A DNA stretch of 64,000 bases from Chitinophagaceae bacterium (GTDB taxonomy: Bacteria > Bacteroidota > Bacteroidia > Chitinophagales > Chitinophagaceae): positions 1 through 64,000 of the forward strand of contig JADKIE010000002.1 in the NCBI GenBank assembly GCA_016721385.1, written 5' to 3'. The first letter of the stretch is position 1, and every line of letters starts with the position of its first letter. Both the position numbers and the translations under genes were made by a program. The notes under the pieces were generated by a model, which saw only the letters and a list, made by a program, of their open reading frames with translations, had not been told where the DNA came from and made no database searches. Shown here piece by piece: positions 51,216 to 60,559 of the stretch.

Positions 51216-52192
51216 ATTTAATTGAGTTATACGATACACTTTCGTTTCCAGACGGCGATGAAAAAGTTTTCAATGCTATACCAATTCCTGAATACCCAAA
51301 TTTCAGAGTTGCGATTGATATTGAAGGCAATCCTATTATTCTTTTGTCAGTTGCAAATGCAATAAACAATATTGCTTTAAAAAACTTTCGCCTGAAATAT
51401 TTGCAACTTGAACAAAATATTGAGTGCAAAATTTCGGAAAAGGGGAAAAGTAGTTTCCAGACATTTACGGTAATTACTTTTACAAGCGCAGATAGAAATC
51501 TCCAAGAATACTTTTTAAGAATTTCTGAAACACTTGTAAAAACATTAAGCAACAAGCCAACTCAACAGCAAGTAATCGAATCACTCAATAAATTCGTTGA
51601 GGTATTTAGAGCCTTAACCGACACACCAACAAATACAGTTCACGGACTTTGGACAGAACTTTTTTTAATTGACAACTCAAAAAACCCACAGACACTTTTA
51701 AACTATTGGCACAACATACCCGAAGAAAAATTTGATTTTAATTCAGGCAGAGAAAGGATTGAAGTAAAAAGCAACTCAAACTTTGAACGACAACACACAT
51801 TTTCATCAGAACAACTAAATCCACCAGAAGGGACACAAGTTTTAATAGCTTCTATTTTTGTAAGGCAAAACAATGCTGGACAAAGTATTCAGCAACTTGT
51901 TGACAACATTACAATTAAAATCAACCATAATTTCGACCTGACCGACAAACTAAACAACATTGTTTGTAAGACACTTGGCAACTCGTTAGAGCAATCAATT
52001 AAAATCAAGTTTGACTATAACATTGCAAGAGAATCATTATTATTTTATCGCCACCAAGACATTAGTAAAATTGAGGAAGTGCATATTCCTGACGCAGTTT
52101 CAGAAGTAAGATACAAATCAGACTTATCGACATTAAAACACATTGACTTGACAGCATTAGTAAATAATGGAGAATTATTCAACAGCATTTAA
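51212..52192 (+). CDS. PD-(D/E)XK nuclease-like protein, DUF4420 type
   Basis: 326 residues. The catalytic pattern is visible in LWTELFLID (helix with Glu), FDFNSGRERIEVKSNSN (D...ExK core) and the following strand QVLIASIFVRQ, matching the DUF4420/PF14390 group found behind Z1 genes. Expected to be the cleavage subunit of the Dcm-GHKL-Z1 system. Starts within the Z1 stop codon and ends 15 bases before hairpin repeat copy 4. Confidence 0.82.
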   Translation: MNLIELYDTLSFPDGDEKVFNAIPIPEYPNFRVAIDIEGNPIILLSVANAINNIALKNFRLKYLQLEQNIECKISEKGKSSFQTFTVITFTSADRNLQEYFLRISETLVKTLSNKPTQQQVIESLNKFVEVFRALTDTPTNTVHGLWTELFLIDNSKNPQTLLNYWHNIPEEKFDFNSGRERIEVKSNSNFERQHTFSSEQLNPPEGTQVLIASIFVRQNNAGQSIQQLVDNITIKINHNFDLTDKLNNIVCKTLGNSLEQSIKIKFDYNIARESLLFYRHQDISKIEEVHIPDAVSEVRYKSDLSTLKHIDLTALVNNGELFNSI

Positions 52193-52206
52193 CCAACGCA
52201 CCAAGT

Positions 52207-52267
52207 CAGGCACATTTGCAAGGCACACAAAGCCGACACACAAAAGCCAACCTTGCAAAAGAGCCTG
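52207..52267 (+). repeat. Hairpin repeat, family 2, copy 4
   Basis: Outer stem CAGGC/GCCTG (extended by CAAG/CTTG), inner stem TTGCAAGG/CCTTGCAA, and a loop with two CACACAAA-GCC units. Lies directly after the last gene of the 6.8 kb cassette. Confidence 0.65.
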
Positions 52268-52345
52268 CCTTGTGCCAACGCACAGGCAACACTCTACGGT
52301 TGGACACAGACCCACATTATAGATGACAGCGGAGATAGGGCGAAC

Positions 52346-52545
52346 GTACAACAGGGGGTTTGCCAAAATACGGGCGGACGGAAGTTATCTTCGGCTTTTT
52401 GTAATTCTATTGTACTTCATATCGGGCTGGACATTATCTATTTAGCTTTTTTGTTGTTATCTTCATCATCAGTTTTTCAATCATCACCAGTACCGGGCTG
52501 ACGGAATATTAATTCCCGTACTTCGGCAAGCCCTGTTCGTTGTGG
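52346..52545 (+). repeat. attC-like site 28
   Basis: 200 bp. Opens GTACAAC, closes GTTGTGG. Arms GGGGTTTGCCAAAATACGGG and CCCGTACTTCGGCAAGCCC. Closes the 6.8 kb cassette 45743-52539. Its start GTTGTATGTCACCCTA pairs with its end TAGGGCGAACGTACAAC with one G-T, one bulge and the usual mismatch. Confidence 0.87.
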
Positions 52546-52584
52546 GCAATGCCCTTACTGCCTTTCAAAGTTGACATCTTCAAA

Positions 52585-53068
52585 ATGAGAAGAAAAAAAA
52601 TTAAGTGGAAATTTGGAGACATATTTGGCGCCAAACTCCCTAATGGAGAATTGGGTTTATTGCAAGTTATTGACCTATTTATGACCAACTTTCTATATGT
52701 AGCTATAACGGATAAAAAAGTAAATGCTTTAGATGAAAATCTCAGTGTTGTAAATTCTGCCGACATCATTTCATTAGTTGCACTTAGCCGCCATGAATTA
52801 GATTTTGCTGAAGGATTTATTTTACTTGGAAGTCAGGGAATTAATTGCATCGAAAAGTGATTTTAAAAATGAGAAGTTTAAAGATGTTGGATATGTTGGT
52901 GCAGTAAGTTATGACGCAGGATTAGCAATTGATTTCTTGGCAGCCTTTCACAAATTGACACCTTGGGATGATTGGTATGATCCTAATTATTTAGACGAGT
53001 TTTTAGTAAATGTCGAGAAGAAGCCTGCAGAGCTGATTTATTCCAAGAGAAAAGATACTCTCAGCTAG
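52585..53068 (+). CDS. Imm26-like immunity protein (one frameshift)
   Basis: The ATG at 52585 starts MRRKKIKWKFGDIFGAKLPNGELG, which matches the opening (K-W-x-GDIF-x-x-x-LPNG) of the Imm26 family of polymorphic-toxin immunity proteins. A frame change near 52820 leads into LEVRELIASKSDFKNEKF..., ending at 53066; joined about 160 residues. No toxin gene is in the cassette, so it would act as orphan immunity against a neighbour's toxin. Single gene of cassette 52540-53263. Confidence 0.7.
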
Positions 53069-53074
53069 CACTGC

Positions 53075-53269
53075 CCACAACAAAAAGTTTTGCGTCAGTG
53101 GGGCTTGACCAGCAAACATCTGCAGTTGTGCGCAATTCAGCTATTATCCGGCGGACAGAATTCTACTCAGCTTTTTTTCTTAACTTCATCATAAACAACA
53201 AAATCAGGCTTCAGTTCCGGGCGGACAGTTCAACTTTCCCCACCGAACGCAAAGCTTTGCCCGTTAGCG
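53075..53269 (+). repeat. attC-like site 29
   Basis: 195 bp. Opens CCACAAC, closes GTTAGCG. Arms AAGTTTTGCGTCAGTGGGG and CCCCACCGAACGCAAAGCTT. Closes cassette 52540-53263 (GTTGTGGGCA against TGCCCACAAC). Confidence 0.88.
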
Positions 53270-53320
53270 GCAATATTTTCGCACATTCCAACAATTTGAA
53301 GTATTTTTTAAAGACTCTTT

Positions 53321-54351
53321 ATGGATTATTGCACCTCTCATTTTGGAAAAAGATTAAATGATCTTACAATTCAAGATATAGAATCATACTTTCAACAAGA
53401 ACGAATTGAAACAGATCAACTAGAATTCAAATCAATTTCACAACATGGAAATTTGAATGATAAAATATTAGGAATTCAAAGAAGTATTTGCGCTTTTCTA
53501 AATTCAAGTGGTGGGTTACTAATTTGGGGTGCCCCAGAAGGGAAAAAGTACATGAAAAAAAAGAAAAGATTTACCAAGGTATTTTAACATTCAATTTAGT
53601 CCCTATTGAGAAAGACTTTTTAATAAGCAAAATTTCAGATGCTATAATTCCATTACCATCTAATATTCGGATTGCAATTCTAAGCATCGCCTCAAAAAGT
53701 ATTTACATATTTGAAATTGACCCAAGTGAATATTCGCCTCACCAGATTGCAAATACTTATTATATGCGAATTGATGGACAATCAAAGCCAGCTCCGCATC
53801 ACTATATTGAAGCTTTATTTAAGAAAATAAAATTCCCAAATCTTGAGGCGTATTTAAAAATAAATAAAGCAGAATTGTTCCAGTCAAACTCTGGTCGTTC
53901 AGAATACCACGTTACTTTCACAGTATTTTTCTTTAATTGGACACCACTACAAAATGAAGAACAACTCTCGTTTAGAATTCTTGTAACTGATGGCATATTC
54001 AATAGTTCACGATTGCCGACACTTAATAGATACGCTCTTGAAGGCCATGAGTTTTATCAAGAAAACGCTAAAAATGTGTTTCATTATGGCGAACCAGTTT
54101 ATGAATCTGAGCTAATTGCATTTGACCCTCATAAAGTTGAAAGAAACCAAAATAAAGCAAAAATCATTTTTTCATTTGGCGGAAGGTTTTCGCCAAGAAA
54201 AAACTCAGAATATACTCTAGATTTCACAAAACTACATGCTGCCAATCCAAATGACATGATCTGTGAAAAAAAGGAGAACAGGCTATCAAAAGAAGTGCAA
54301 GATGAAAAGGGAATGAATAAAGAATTAATTATTACCAATCTTTTTAACTAA
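53321..54351 (+). CDS. AlbA_2/Schlafen-like putative DNA-binding protein (one frameshift)
   Basis: The N-terminal AlbA_2 signature is clear: IETDQLEFKS (E-x-x-x-x-EFK), then SICAFLNSSGGLLIWGAPEG (ICAFLNSxGG). A frame change near 53545 is followed by IPLPSNIRIAILSI, the next AlbA_2 strand, and by a C-terminal domain of about 190 residues not recognised. Joined length about 343. AlbA_2 proteins act as nucleases or regulators, and some occur in defence loci. Single gene of cassette 53264-54552. Confidence 0.78.
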
Positions 54352-54360
54352 TAATACTGC

Positions 54361-54558
54361 CGCTAACATGGGGTTTGCCAAAATACGGGCTTGACCAACA
54401 AAACTTCTGCTTCAGCTCTTTCTCAGCTTTGGTTCCGGGCTGGACAAACTTCGCCGGGCAGTTGTACGCAACTTCAAAATTTAGTTATAAATTCATCTTC
54501 AGTTCCGGGCGGACAGTTGGGAAATTCCCGTACTTCGGCAAGCCCCGGCACGTTGTAG
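54361..54558 (+). repeat. attC-like site 30
   Basis: 198 bp. Opens CGCTAAC, closes GTTGTAG. Arms GGGGTTTGCCAAAATACGGG and CCCGTACTTCGGCAAGCCC. Closes cassette 53264-54552 (GTTAGCGGCA against TGCCGCTAAC). Confidence 0.88.
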
Positions 54559-54593
54559 GCAAGCTAATAGACACACCCTAAATATTAAAGCAC

Positions 54594-55178
54594 ATGGGAT
54601 TAATGGTTCACAGTTTAGAAGGTATTCCTGAGGGACACCACAGAGATTATTACATTTATTTGCTTGACTATGGTTGGAATGAGCCACTAAGTGAAGCTTT
54701 AAAAAAGAACTTCAATCGAATGGCAACGTTAGCATCAGAACAAAAAAATGCTGTAGTTATCATGCCAACCGAAGTAGGTGCTCATTTTAGCGATCAAGTA
54801 CTTTCCTGGCATAGCATAAATGGCGACGATGCAGACAAAAATGATTTGCTACCGGCGATACTGGTAACAAACAGGCATCCTGTAGAATTTAAACAAAGAC
54901 GTGACTCTCAGATTGAAAGGATTGCGGATGATAATTTGAAATTGATACTCTTTCCTTTGAAAAAGTATTGCAAGGATACAACAGAAGTGATTGATCTAAT
55001 TCAAAAGATTTTTTTAAACATCAAACAAGAAAACGATTTGGATTATTTTTCGATAAAAACCGAAAAGAAGAAAGGTGTCGGAGGGGCTTTAGTAGATTCG
55101 ATAATTTTCGAACCAAACTTTGCTGGCATGGGGTTTAGTTTCAATAAGTTTAAAAAGTTTTTGAGGGGTGAAGACTAA
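54594..55178 (+). CDS. Hypothetical soluble protein
   Basis: 194 residues, intact, no signal or membrane span. It opens GLMVHSLEGIPEGHHRDYYIYLLDYGWNEP and carries an alternating strand-helix pattern (AVVIMPTEVGAHFSDQVLSWH, LPAILVTNRHPVEF), suggestive of a small alpha/beta fold. Its C-terminal GVGGALVDSIIFEPNFAGMGF would be a glycine-rich tail. I do not recognise it. In array context it may be a toxin- or defence-associated effector. Single gene, leader about 40 bases. Confidence 0.65.
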   Translation: MGLMVHSLEGIPEGHHRDYYIYLLDYGWNEPLSEALKKNFNRMATLASEQKNAVVIMPTEVGAHFSDQVLSWHSINGDDADKNDLLPAILVTNRHPVEFKQRRDSQIERIADDNLKLILFPLKKYCKDTTEVIDLIQKIFLNIKQENDLDYFSIKTEKKKGVGGALVDSIIFEPNFAGMGFSFNKFKKFLRGED

Positions 55179-55187
55179 GTAGCCTGC

Positions 55188-55387
55188 CTACAACATTGGT
55201 ATTTGCAAAAGCTGGGCGGACGGAAGCTGTGTTTCAACTTTTGTTTTTCAATTTGGCTTCATATCGGGCAGGACGTTAATAATTTAGCTGTGTGCAAATC
55301 ATCAACTTTTATTTATAAATTTAGCTTCAGGTTGCCGGGCGGACGGAATTCTATTTCCCAGCCTTCGCAAATACCTGCCCGTTGGCT
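55188..55387 (+). repeat. attC-like site 31
   Basis: 200 bp. Opens CTACAAC, closes GTTGGCT. Arms GGTATTTGCAAAAGCTGGG and CCCAGCCTTCGCAAATACC. Closes cassette 54553-55381 (GTTGTAGGCA against TGCCTACAAC). Confidence 0.88.
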
Positions 55388-55412
55388 GCTATATTGTTAG
55401 ACCCCAAAACTT

Positions 55413-57149
55413 ATGAAGCTTAAAAAAGTAAGAATACAAAACTTCAAATCAATCAAAGACATTGAATTTGAATTTCCTGACACAGGCATTATTGTTTTGG
55501 TTGGTGAAAACAATAGCGGTAAGTCAAATATCATTAGAGCAATAGATGCAATTTGTGGGGAAGGTTGGTACGGCAGAGAAAAACTGGAAGACAGAGACTA
55601 TTATCTTCGAGACACAAAAAAGCAAATCAGAGTTGACCTTTATTATGATGACAACAAAAGCTTTTGCTTTCAACCTTCACCTAAAGATTGGGGAGTTGCT
55701 TATTACAAGAATTGGGAACAAACCACTAAAATGCCTTTTGGACAATCTATTAAAGATGATTTCCCTTGTACTTATTTAGGAGCTGACAGAACATTAGATA
55801 AACATCTGTCTTTTTATGACTGGACACTTATAGGTAGAATTAGAAAGGCTTTTCACAAAAGAGTTACAGACGCTTCAAAGAAGGAATTAGAAGCAAAATT
55901 TGAGGAAATAATTCAAAGCTTTTCCAAGGTTCCGGGCTTTGACCAATTTAGGAATGACTTCAGCAATTTTTATAATGAATTAGCGCCTTACTCAAAATCA
56001 AAACTTAAAATCGATTTTAAACCCTTCTCACCTTCTAATTATTTTAAAACCCTGCAAATAATTGCAAGCGAACCTTCTTTAGGAAATAAGCCAATTGATT
56101 TAGACGAATTGGGTGAAGGAGCAAGAAACTTAGTATTATTGTCCTTACTAAGAAGCTATGCCAAAAACTTTAAAGGCACAACAGAACTTTCAGGAATTCT
56201 AGCATTGGAAGAACCTGAATTATTTCTACATCCCCACGCAAGAAGACATTTATTTTATATACTTCACGAGATAGCAAAAAATGGAATACAGGTAATAATT
56301 TCAACTCACTCATCTTCTTTCATTGACACAGAATATTTTGACGAAATTGGTAGAGTTGTAAAAGTTACCAATGCAGACGGTAATGATGAAACAAATATAA
56401 TAATGACGTCGAAAGCAGCATTGGTTAAAAAATGTCACGATACTGGTGTTCCAATATTAAAGGCGGACGAGAGTAGCATTGTTGAATTTTATAAAACTAC
56501 TTCAAACATTCGTCTCAATGAAGGCTTTTTCTCAAAGTGCCTTATTCTGGTTGAAGGTGAGACAGAAGAATTAGCATTGCCAGTGTTTTTAAACAATCGA
56601 GGGATTAATTGTGATGCACTTGGAATTTCAATTATTTCAGTGAATGGCAAAAATCAAATTCCCAAATACTGGCGGCTTTATTCAACCTTTGACATTCCGA
56701 TTATCGTAATAATTGATAATGATAATACGCCAGACAAAGAAAAATCAAATACCAATATTTCTAACTGCTTTGGTATTCCGATTGACCATATCCTAAATTT
56801 TGACGGCACGAACGTTGCTTTAGAAAGTATGGTAGACACAACCCCATTACTTATCCTTAAAAACGATTTTGAAACTTGCCTCAAAGAAGAAATTGGAACA
56901 GAATTATATAATCAGTATCAACAAGAAGCTAAGCAAATAATAAAACCAATAGGCAATCAACAAAAGGGTGTCATTGCTCGATACATTGCAAGAAAAGTTA
57001 TTGAGAATACACCTGAATACACACCCAGTTTTATTGAGACATTAATTGGACTTTTGACAGAATACATTCCCCAAGACGAAGAAGTTTTGCAGTCTGCGAA
57101 TACCGAAGAAGAGCCGTTAACTGAAACTAATGACGACCTTCCGTTTTAG
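55413..57149 (+). CDS. OLD-family ATP-dependent nuclease
   Basis: 578 residues, intact. An AAA15/SMC-like ATPase: Walker A GENNSGKSN near residue 33, signature-like DELGEGARNLVLLSLL, Walker B ILALEEPELFLHP and a histidine switch in STHSSS. The C-terminal TOPRIM domain carries LVEGETEELALP and IIDNDN, the acidic triad of OLD nucleases. Class 1 OLD proteins work alone, as expected for this single-gene cassette, and are known from P2 phage exclusion of other phages. No helicase partner of the Gabija type is present. Confidence 0.9.
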   Translation: MKLKKVRIQNFKSIKDIEFEFPDTGIIVLVGENNSGKSNIIRAIDAICGEGWYGREKLEDRDYYLRDTKKQIRVDLYYDDNKSFCFQPSPKDWGVAYYKNWEQTTKMPFGQSIKDDFPCTYLGADRTLDKHLSFYDWTLIGRIRKAFHKRVTDASKKELEAKFEEIIQSFSKVPGFDQFRNDFSNFYNELAPYSKSKLKIDFKPFSPSNYFKTLQIIASEPSLGNKPIDLDELGEGARNLVLLSLLRSYAKNFKGTTELSGILALEEPELFLHPHARRHLFYILHEIAKNGIQVIISTHSSSFIDTEYFDEIGRVVKVTNADGNDETNIIMTSKAALVKKCHDTGVPILKADESSIVEFYKTTSNIRLNEGFFSKCLILVEGETEELALPVFLNNRGINCDALGISIISVNGKNQIPKYWRLYSTFDIPIIVIIDNDNTPDKEKSNTNISNCFGIPIDHILNFDGTNVALESMVDTTPLLILKNDFETCLKEEIGTELYNQYQQEAKQIIKPIGNQQKGVIARYIARKVIENTPEYTPSFIETLIGLLTEYIPQDEEVLQSANTEEEPLTETNDDLPF

Positions 57150-57158
57150 AAATACAGC

Positions 57159-57354
57159 AGCCAACATTGGTATTGCTGCAAGTGGGGCTGGACGTTGAAA
57201 CTTCGGCTGTTTGCATCGCTGTACTTTTGTTCCGGCAGACGAATATCTATTTGGCTTTTTGTTGTTAACTTCAACTTTATATTTTCAATTGGGCAGCGGT
57301 TCCGGGCTGGACGTTATAAAATATCCCACCTGCAGCAATACCTGCCCGTTAGGT
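57159..57354 (+). repeat. attC-like site 32
   Basis: 196 bp. Opens AGCCAAC, closes GTTAGGT. Arms GGTATTGCTGCAAGTGGGG and CCCACCTGCAGCAATACC. Closes cassette 55382-57348 (GTTGGCTGCT against AGCAGCCAAC). Confidence 0.88.
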
Positions 57355-57381
57355 ACAAGGCAAATCGGCACTACATTCATT

Positions 57382-58053
57382 ATGAAAATTGCGACTTGGA
57401 ATTTAGAAAGACCAACACGAAATGGACAAAAGAGTGCTGCTATTCTAGAATATTTGAAGAAGGTAAATGCGGACATTTTAGTTCTAACCGAAACAAATGA
57501 GTTTATAAATTTGGGTTCAGAGTATGAATTATGTCACACAGAAATATTTTCAGGAAGTTTCTACAAACAAGGTGACAGACAAGTAAGTATTTTTTCAAAG
57601 TACCCAATTGTTAGACACATTCCAACATTCAGATCAGACACAAGTTTATGCTTGACGGTTGACACCCCGTACGGAGAATTAATAATTTACGGAACTATCA
57701 TTGGAAATTTTGGTAATGGCGGCGACCAATTTAAACTTGACCTTGAAAAGCAACTAGCTGATTTTGAGGCCATCGGTAAGGCACAAAATTTTTGCATAAT
57801 AGGCGACTTAAATATTTCCTTTTCCGACAACACATATTTCACGAAAGAAGGAAGAGAAAAGCTCCGAAATTCATTTGAACAACTTGGAATGAAAATTATG
57901 ACACAACAAATTACTCAAAACATAGATCACATTATTTTGGCCAAGGAGTTCATTGCAAACAAGAAAATTGTAAACGGGTTTTGGAACGACACAGGAAATA
58001 AATTGACGAGAATGAGTGACCATAAAGGAGTTTTTCTTGAACTATTTGAGTGA
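57382..58053 (+). CDS. Endonuclease/exonuclease/phosphatase family protein
   Basis: The ATG at 57382, rather than upstream starts inside the attC-like site, gives 223 residues beginning MKIATWNLERP. The fold motifs follow in order: ADILVLTETNEF (metal-binding Glu), SIFSKYPI, CIIGDLNISF (GDxN) and MSDHKGVFLEL (SDH). EEP enzymes hydrolyse phosphodiesters of nucleic acids or lipids, and this short form resembles stand-alone nucleases. Single gene of cassette 57349-58253, frame intact. Confidence 0.88.
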   Translation: MKIATWNLERPTRNGQKSAAILEYLKKVNADILVLTETNEFINLGSEYELCHTEIFSGSFYKQGDRQVSIFSKYPIVRHIPTFRSDTSLCLTVDTPYGELIIYGTIIGNFGNGGDQFKLDLEKQLADFEAIGKAQNFCIIGDLNISFSDNTYFTKEGREKLRNSFEQLGMKIMTQQITQNIDHIILAKEFIANKKIVNGFWNDTGNKLTRMSDHKGVFLELFE

Positions 58054-58067
58054 CACAAATGCCCTGT

Positions 58068-58259
58068 ACCTAACATTGGGTTTTTTGCAAGTTGGGCTTG
58101 ACAAACAAACTTCATCCAATTGCAAAGCCGGTCATTAGTTCTGGCTGGACAAACATTGTTGGGCATTATTTTTAACTTCATCATTATATTTTCAATCAGC
58201 AGCGGCCCGGGCGGACGGAATACTAATTCCCAACCTGCAAAAAGCCCTGTTCGTTGTGT
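58068..58259 (+). repeat. attC-like site 33
   Basis: 192 bp. Opens ACCTAAC, closes GTTGTGT. Arms GGGTTTTTTGCAAGTTGGG and CCCAACCTGCAAAAAGCCC. Closes cassette 57349-58253 (GTTAGGTACA against TGTACCTAAC). Confidence 0.88.
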
Positions 58260-58267
58260 GCAATTTT

Positions 58268-59059
58268 ATGAAACATCTTTTATCCCTTTTAGCATTTTTG
58301 ACTTTTATTTTGGAGCGGTATTTGGTCAAGGGGAAATCTATATAAAATATCCTGACTCAATTAAAACGAGCAAAATATTTTTCTCGCCATATGCAAAATA
58401 TTCCTACATACCTTCCATAGATGGCATTGTAAGAGTTGGCGGAAACTATGACTCTTTATTAAGTTACGAGCATTCTGACTTTGACAATCTCGAAGGCGAC
58501 GATAGTCTAGGAACTATAGTCGAAAAGCAAAGAGGATTAACTATTATTATTGATACAACTCAAGAAATCGACTTGTACGAATACTTCGTTAAAAGCGATA
58601 AAGATTATGGCCTATACTCGAGTCCTAAATATATTACTTACGTTAATTCCGATAAAAGAAAACAAAATTTCGATGTAACAAAGACACTCCAATTACATTC
58701 AAAGGCTATCCAGTTTATGTACTAAATAATACACAAAAGCAAAAAGCAATATATCTGAAAAGTAGTTACATAGAAATTATACAAGAAGCTATTGACAAAA
58801 ATGGCAAATGGCAGCCAATCGAAAAACTAAATCCTTTAATTGTGGAGTTGGGTTTGGCTGGAAGGGATTAAAACCAAATGAGTATTTAGTTACGTCAATT
58901 TATAAATATAAAGGAGATTACAAAACCTTACTAAGACTCAAATTTGTGAATGGTAAAACAATATATTATAGCAAGCCGTTTAAGGGTAGCATAAATTATT
59001 CACAATTAAATCAAAATGCGATACTTTATATTGACGGATTACCTTACGAGAAATCTTGA
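58268..59059 (+). CDS. Secreted protein of unknown function (frameshifted)
   Basis: The start only nine bases inside the cassette gives MKHLLSLLAFLTFIL, a signal peptide. Indels near 58305, 58690 and 58825 then move the frame, and the pieces GAVFGQGEIYIKYPDS, TFKGYPVYVLNNTQKQ and CGVGFGWKGLKPNEY join to about 262 residues. The C-terminal part is beta-rich (TLLRLKFVNGKTIYYSK), with the look of a small Ig-like or cell-surface domain. Not recognised. Confidence 0.6.
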
Positions 59060-59067
59060 GAAACTGC

Positions 59068-59260
59068 ACACAACATGGGGTTTTTTGCAAGTTGGGCTTG
59101 ACAAACAAACTTCAGCAAATTGCAAGGCCGGGCATTGGTTCGGGGCTGGACAAACATTGTTCAACATTAGTTTTAACTTCATCAAAATATTTTCAATCAA
59201 CAGTGGCCCGGGCGGACGGAATTCTATTTCCCAACCTGCAAAAAGCCCTGTTCGTTGTAC
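59068..59260 (+). repeat. attC-like site 34
   Basis: 193 bp. Opens ACACAAC, closes GTTGTAC. Nearly identical to site 33. Closes cassette 58254-59254 (GTTGTGTGCA against TGCACACAAC). Confidence 0.88.
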
Positions 59261-59279
59261 GTAATTTTTCACTCACCTT

Positions 59280-59921
59280 ATGAGGCAATTTTTATCATAT
59301 AGTTTTATTTATTTCTTTTTGACAAGTTGCACACAACCGAAGCAAGATGAGAAAAATATTATTGTCAAGACATTCTATTCGACAGCAAGAATCAAAGAAA
59401 TTCTTTCATTAAACAAAGACAGCCTTAAGGACGGCATTTGCTTTTATTTTAACGAAGATGGATATCTTGATTCAAGTGTTGAATATAAAACTGGCAAGTT
59501 AGATGGGATAAAAAATAAATACTATCCTGACTACGGTATATATTCTTATGAGTATAAAAATGACACATTGATCTGTCATAAAATGTATGACACTCTAAAT
59601 GAATTAAAATATCAAACACCTCTTGACATTAAAAGTATTGGGAAGACAGAGTTTTATTTCAAAAGCAATAGAAATTATTTTGACCAAGACAAAGTAGATA
59701 CAATTACAATTATAAACAGTGGACTGCCATATTATAACAGAGGCATTTCAATCACAGGAGCTATAATAAGTCGTATTACTGACAGGGAATACAGTATAAG
59801 AACATCAAAACATTTTGACGATTTGAAAGAAATTAAAATACAGGTTTTTATTAAACAACATTTAGGAGACACAACTGAAGTTCCTTTTATTTTCGACACG
59901 TTTTCAATACCAGTTAAATAA
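59280..59921 (+). CDS. Lipoprotein of unknown function
   Basis: 213 residues, intact. Lipobox leader FIYFFLTSCTQ, then a MORN-like stretch (FYFNEDGYLDSSVEYKTGKLDGIKNKYY) followed by a beta-rich domain. The N-terminal repeat resembles YwqK-type proteins, as in the cassette at 17071, though only two units are visible. Surface or periplasmic location expected. Start 25 bases inside the cassette; ends just before site 35. Confidence 0.7.
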   Translation: MRQFLSYSFIYFFLTSCTQPKQDEKNIIVKTFYSTARIKEILSLNKDSLKDGICFYFNEDGYLDSSVEYKTGKLDGIKNKYYPDYGIYSYEYKNDTLICHKMYDTLNELKYQTPLDIKSIGKTEFYFKSNRNYFDQDKVDTITIINSGLPYYNRGISITGAIISRITDREYSIRTSKHFDDLKEIKIQVFIKQHLGDTTEVPFIFDTFSIPVK

Positions 59922-59927
59922 AACTAC

Positions 59928-60124
59928 GTACAACATCAGGTTTGCTGCAAGGCTGGCTGGACATTTGAGCAATGGTCATTTTATCGCTGTTGTGCTTTAT
60001 CTGGGCTGGACAAACATTGCTGAGCTTTTGTTTGTTAACCTGTACTTTTATATCTTTAATCAGCAGTGGTTCCGGGCAGACAAGCAATGAATTCCAGCCC
60101 TGCAGCAAGCCCTGCCCGTTACCT
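59928..60124 (+). repeat. attC-like site 35
   Basis: 197 bp. Opens GTACAAC, closes GTTACCT. Arms AGGTTTGCTGCAAGGCTGG and CCAGCCCTGCAGCAAGCCC. Closes cassette 59255-60118 (GTTGTACGTA against TACGTACAAC). Confidence 0.88.
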
Positions 60125-60175
60125 GCAACTATAGAGTGGCAGCATTCGATAAGAAAAATACTATAAATTTGGACA

Positions 60176-60559
60176 ATGGATTGGAGTAGGTTAACAAAAC
60201 AAGTAAGTACAATAAAAGTTAAGAATGTGGTAGACATGCCATTGTTCTATGGACTTTTTGTGTTACTGTTTGGCCTTATTTCAAGCGCTGTTTCAAAGGA
60301 ACCTTGGGTGACAAAAGCTTTGTTTTGTTTTGCAGGATTACTCTTTCTAATCGCAACGTTTGGCTATTTGTATTTTACATTTAAAAATCCCGATTATTTG
60401 CGTTCCGAACAATATCATCTCCGAAAACAGTCTTTAGAAATATTAGGCGACAAAGACAAGCTTTTACCAATTGATGCACAAAATATAGTCTTGATTACCA
60501 ATCCAGATACAAAACGTTTAGAAAACGGTGATTCCGAAAATGAAACTGAAACAAATTAA
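60176..60559 (+). CDS. Small two-span membrane protein
   Basis: 127 residues: two membrane helices (about 22-42 and 52-74) followed by a polar cytoplasmic tail with YHLRKQSLEILGDKDKLLP. No motif recognised. Its stop overlaps the next start (TAATG), so it is translationally coupled to the SinR-like gene and probably acts with it, perhaps as a membrane partner. Confidence 0.65.
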   Translation: MDWSRLTKQVSTIKVKNVVDMPLFYGLFVLLFGLISSAVSKEPWVTKALFCFAGLLFLIATFGYLYFTFKNPDYLRSEQYHLRKQSLEILGDKDKLLPIDAQNIVLITNPDTKRLENGDSENETETN

